Below are positions 20,834-22,557 of a DNA stretch of 22,557 bases, piece by piece. Source of the DNA: JAUSFM01 sp964343705 (GTDB lineage: Archaea; Nanobdellota; Nanobdellia; Woesearchaeales; UBA12501); contig CAYFJX010000018.1 of the NCBI GenBank assembly GCA_964343705.1, positions 1 through 22,557 on the forward strand. Reading direction: 5' to 3'. The notes below the pieces were generated by a model, which searched no databases, had not been told where the DNA came from, and saw only the letters and a program-made list of their open reading frames with translations. Both the position numbers and the translations under genes were made by a program. The first letter of the stretch is position 1, and each line of letters opens with the position of its first letter.

Positions 20834-22393
20834 ATGGCTGATAAATCAACCACTATCTGGATTAAACAACGAACAAAAGAGCTTCTTGACACTGTGGGCA
20901 AGAAAGGGGAAACCTATGATGAGATCCTGAACAGGCTTGTTCTGAACAGTAAAAAGATCAAGCTTGACATGCAAGGCAGAAACCTGTATAGACAGGGGGT
21001 TGAAGCACGGCCACTATTTGTGGGGATTCCGTATCATGCTGCGCTCCAAAATTTTGCTTGGAAAAGTTCAGTCACTTTTTTTTATGGATCAAAGAATTAC
21101 AGTTACTGGGATGCTGACATTGTCACAGCAAAAGGCAAACAGTTGCTAGCACAACATCTTGAAACAGGAAACCATCTACAAGGTATTATACAGAAATGGA
21201 AAAAACTAGTTGAACAACAAAAAAAAGTAGAAAAAACAATTAAAGATCTTAAGAATGTACATAAAAAGAAAGATCAGGAACTTACCAAAACACTCCACGA
21301 TTATGTACACCTTGTCAAAAAGAACTGGGACATAGGGATTACGATTGAATTGTTTGACCCAGACAGTGAATCAATCATCTTGGAAGTTCTTAACAAGTAT
21401 GATAAATCAAACCTGACCATAAAAGAGTTTAAGGTTTTGTGTTCACCTGAGACACCAAGTAATATTCAACAAGAGCTACTTGATTTATACTGCGTTGCAC
21501 ATGAGCACGACAAGAACAAAAAAGACACATTGCTCCAAAAGCACGCAGAACAATTCTTTTGGATCAAGAACACATGGGCAGACGCTCGTCTACTTGACAA
21601 ACAATTCTTTAAAGAGAAACTCAAACGATTAGATGATGAAGGAATTGACTTCAAAGAAGAGCAGCAAAAAATAATTGAGTCCTGCAATGCTCTCAAAAAA
21701 GAGAAGGAAACAATTCTGGAAAAAAAGAAGAAACTGCACACCAAAGTCCAGCGCACAATTGATTTTTTTCATATAATGACCGAATGGCGAGAAAAAAGAA
21801 AAAAATATGCTCTCATTAGCAATCACTTCATAGATCTGCTTATCACAGAAATATGCAACAGAGCCCAGGTACCTAAGCGTCTTTTATGGTTTGCACTTGC
21901 TGATGAAATTTCTCTCCCACTCTCTGAGGATTTTGTTACTGAGCTCCAGAAAAGAACAGGGTTTTGTATGATGTATCTGGATGAACATGGCCAGCCTCTT
22001 CTTAAGACAGGAAAAGAATACTTTGATTTTGCCAAAAACCTCAAAGAAAGCCAGCAACAACAAGGAGAGCGACTGTATGGTAACACTGCCAACCCTGGCA
22101 AGGTCGAAGGCACAGCAAAAATCATATTCACTACACAAGACATTCCAAAAATGGAACAAGGAGACGTCCTTGTTGCACCATGCACACGACCAGAGTACGT
22201 GCCAGCAATGAAAAAAGCATCAGCAATACTGACAGATGAGGGTGGCATTACTAGCCACGCAGCAATTGTTTCTCGAGAATTAGGTGTGCCGTGTATTGTT
22301 GGACTACGTAATGCTACAGACATTCTCAAAGATGGTGATACTGTACTTGTTAATGCAAATCATGGTATTGTGCAGTTAAAGAAAAAGGAATAA
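20834..22393 (+). CDS. Ribbon-helix-helix domain fused to coiled coil and PEP-utiliser phosphohistidine domain
   Basis: 519 residues. Residues 1-35 (STTIWIKQRTKELLDTVG, then KGETYDEILNRL) look like the strand-helix-helix DNA-binding fold of archaeal CopG-like proteins. A middle region of about 380 residues is largely helical and highly charged, with coiled coil around 120-150 and 260-310, and ends in segments reminiscent of the helical part of PEP synthase-like proteins (KKYALISNHFIDLL, PKRLLWFALADEI). Residues about 415-519 are a swivelling PEP-utiliser mobile domain (YGNTANPGKVEGTAKII, VLVAPCTRPEYVPAMKKASAILTDEGG). The phosphohistidine site GGITSHAAIVSR has His475. No ATP-grasp or PEP-barrel domain is present, so a partner would have to supply phosphate. 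TATA spacing sets ATG 20834. A regulator driven by phosphorylation is inference. Confidence 0.8.
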   Translation: MADKSTTIWIKQRTKELLDTVGKKGETYDEILNRLVLNSKKIKLDMQGRNLYRQGVEARPLFVGIPYHAALQNFAWKSSVTFFYGSKNYSYWDADIVTAKGKQLLAQHLETGNHLQGIIQKWKKLVEQQKKVEKTIKDLKNVHKKKDQELTKTLHDYVHLVKKNWDIGITIELFDPDSESIILEVLNKYDKSNLTIKEFKVLCSPETPSNIQQELLDLYCVAHEHDKNKKDTLLQKHAEQFFWIKNTWADARLLDKQFFKEKLKRLDDEGIDFKEEQQKIIESCNALKKEKETILEKKKKLHTKVQRTIDFFHIMTEWREKRKKYALISNHFIDLLITEICNRAQVPKRLLWFALADEISLPLSEDFVTELQKRTGFCMMYLDEHGQPLLKTGKEYFDFAKNLKESQQQQGERLYGNTANPGKVEGTAKIIFTTQDIPKMEQGDVLVAPCTRPEYVPAMKKASAILTDEGGITSHAAIVSRELGVPCIVGLRNATDILKDGDTVLVNANHGIVQLKKKE

Positions 22394-22492
22394 ATTGAAA
22401 AAAAGAAGCAAGGATATACGAATTTGATACTTCTAAAACTTTGAAGCGAGTTTAGTAAATTTTATATCTATGCGTCATCACACTATATTCAT
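22394..22492. other. Intergenic region with promoter of a lipoprotein gene
   Basis: The only clear signal is TTTTATAT near 22460-22467, about 28 bases before the ATG at 22493. Confidence 0.45.
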
Positions 22493-22557
22493 ATGAAGCA
22501 GGTAATATTAATCATATGTATTTTATCCCTGATATTAAATGGATGTAGTACGCCTGA
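22493..22557 (+). CDS. Start of a lipoprotein gene, cut by the window end
   Basis: Twenty-one codons are visible and the frame is open at the edge. They form a lipoprotein signal peptide: MK start, hydrophobic core VILIICILSLIL, then the lipobox LNGC with the cysteine at residue 18, followed by STP. The TATA box about 28 bases upstream suggests a leaderless mRNA like its neighbours. The mature protein lies outside the window, so no function can be given. Confidence 0.6.
   Translation, partial: MKQVILIICILSLILNGCSTP

Noticed and set aside
1..22557. CRISPR array, rRNA, integrase or prophage genes
   Set aside because: No regular direct repeats with spacers, no rRNA-like stretch and no recombinase motif was found.

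Overview
The window reads as part of an AT-rich archaeal genome, most like a DPANN lineage of the Woesearchaeota/Pacearchaeota kind. The lineage is inferred from gene content; no rRNA lies in the window. Direct evidence for Archaea: archaeal RNase P protein (Rpp30/RNP3), an Lhr helicase with its partner phosphoesterase, TATA boxes of CTTAAATA type placed 26-27 bases before ATG codons (leaderless transcripts), and a tRNA whose T-loop carries an intron with a textbook bulge-helix-bulge junction.

Layout. 1-260: GC-rich hairpin element without a gene. 261-1666 (minus): a two-gene tRNA-processing operon, tRNA 2-thiolation enzyme (TtuA/NcsA) then RNase P protein 3. 1773-5367 (plus): a 1045-residue multi-pass surface protein with Ig-like domains, then a tyrosine-rich secreted protein. 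5368-6073: an RNA-rich interval with an unclassified structured RNA of about 227 nt on plus, an intron-bearing class II tRNA with anticodon GAA on minus, and a broken copy of tRNA parts. 6074-6703 (minus): corrinoid adenosyltransferase. 6750-6933: an inverted-repeat element of 165 bp flanked by a 9-bp direct repeat, either a MITE-like insertion or an RNA gene. 6969-8630 (plus): an unrecognised 553-residue protein. 8611-11254 (minus): NrdR and an adenosylcobalamin-dependent (class II) ribonucleotide reductase. 11364-14752 (plus): Lhr helicase and metallophosphoesterase. 14840-15949: small beta-rich proteins, three of them apparent paralogues in one minus-strand operon that ends in a 55-residue membrane protein. 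15998-18538 (minus): ABC exporter, small basic protein, membrane-anchored twin-CX3C protein. 18721-20751: AEC-family transporter (plus) facing a Na+/Ca2+-exchanger-type antiporter (minus). 20834-22393 (plus): ribbon-helix-helix domain fused to a phosphohistidine swivelling domain. 22493-end: start of a lipoprotein gene cut by the window.

How the genes fit. BtuR/CobO supplies adenosylcobalamin, NrdJ uses it, and NrdR may regulate it. This suggests salvaged corrinoid supports deoxynucleotide synthesis in a reduced genome. The NrdJ lacks both active-site redox cysteines and the C-terminal cysteine tail while keeping the radical cysteine, so its reductant is an open question. TtuA, RNP3 and the intron-bearing tRNA form a tRNA-maturation theme. 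Most distinctive points: the T-loop intron and the odd identity of the tRNA, the redox-cysteine-less NrdJ, the structured RNA at 5439-5665, the possible MITE inside a promoter, and the RHH/phosphohistidine fusion with a palindrome at its own transcription start.
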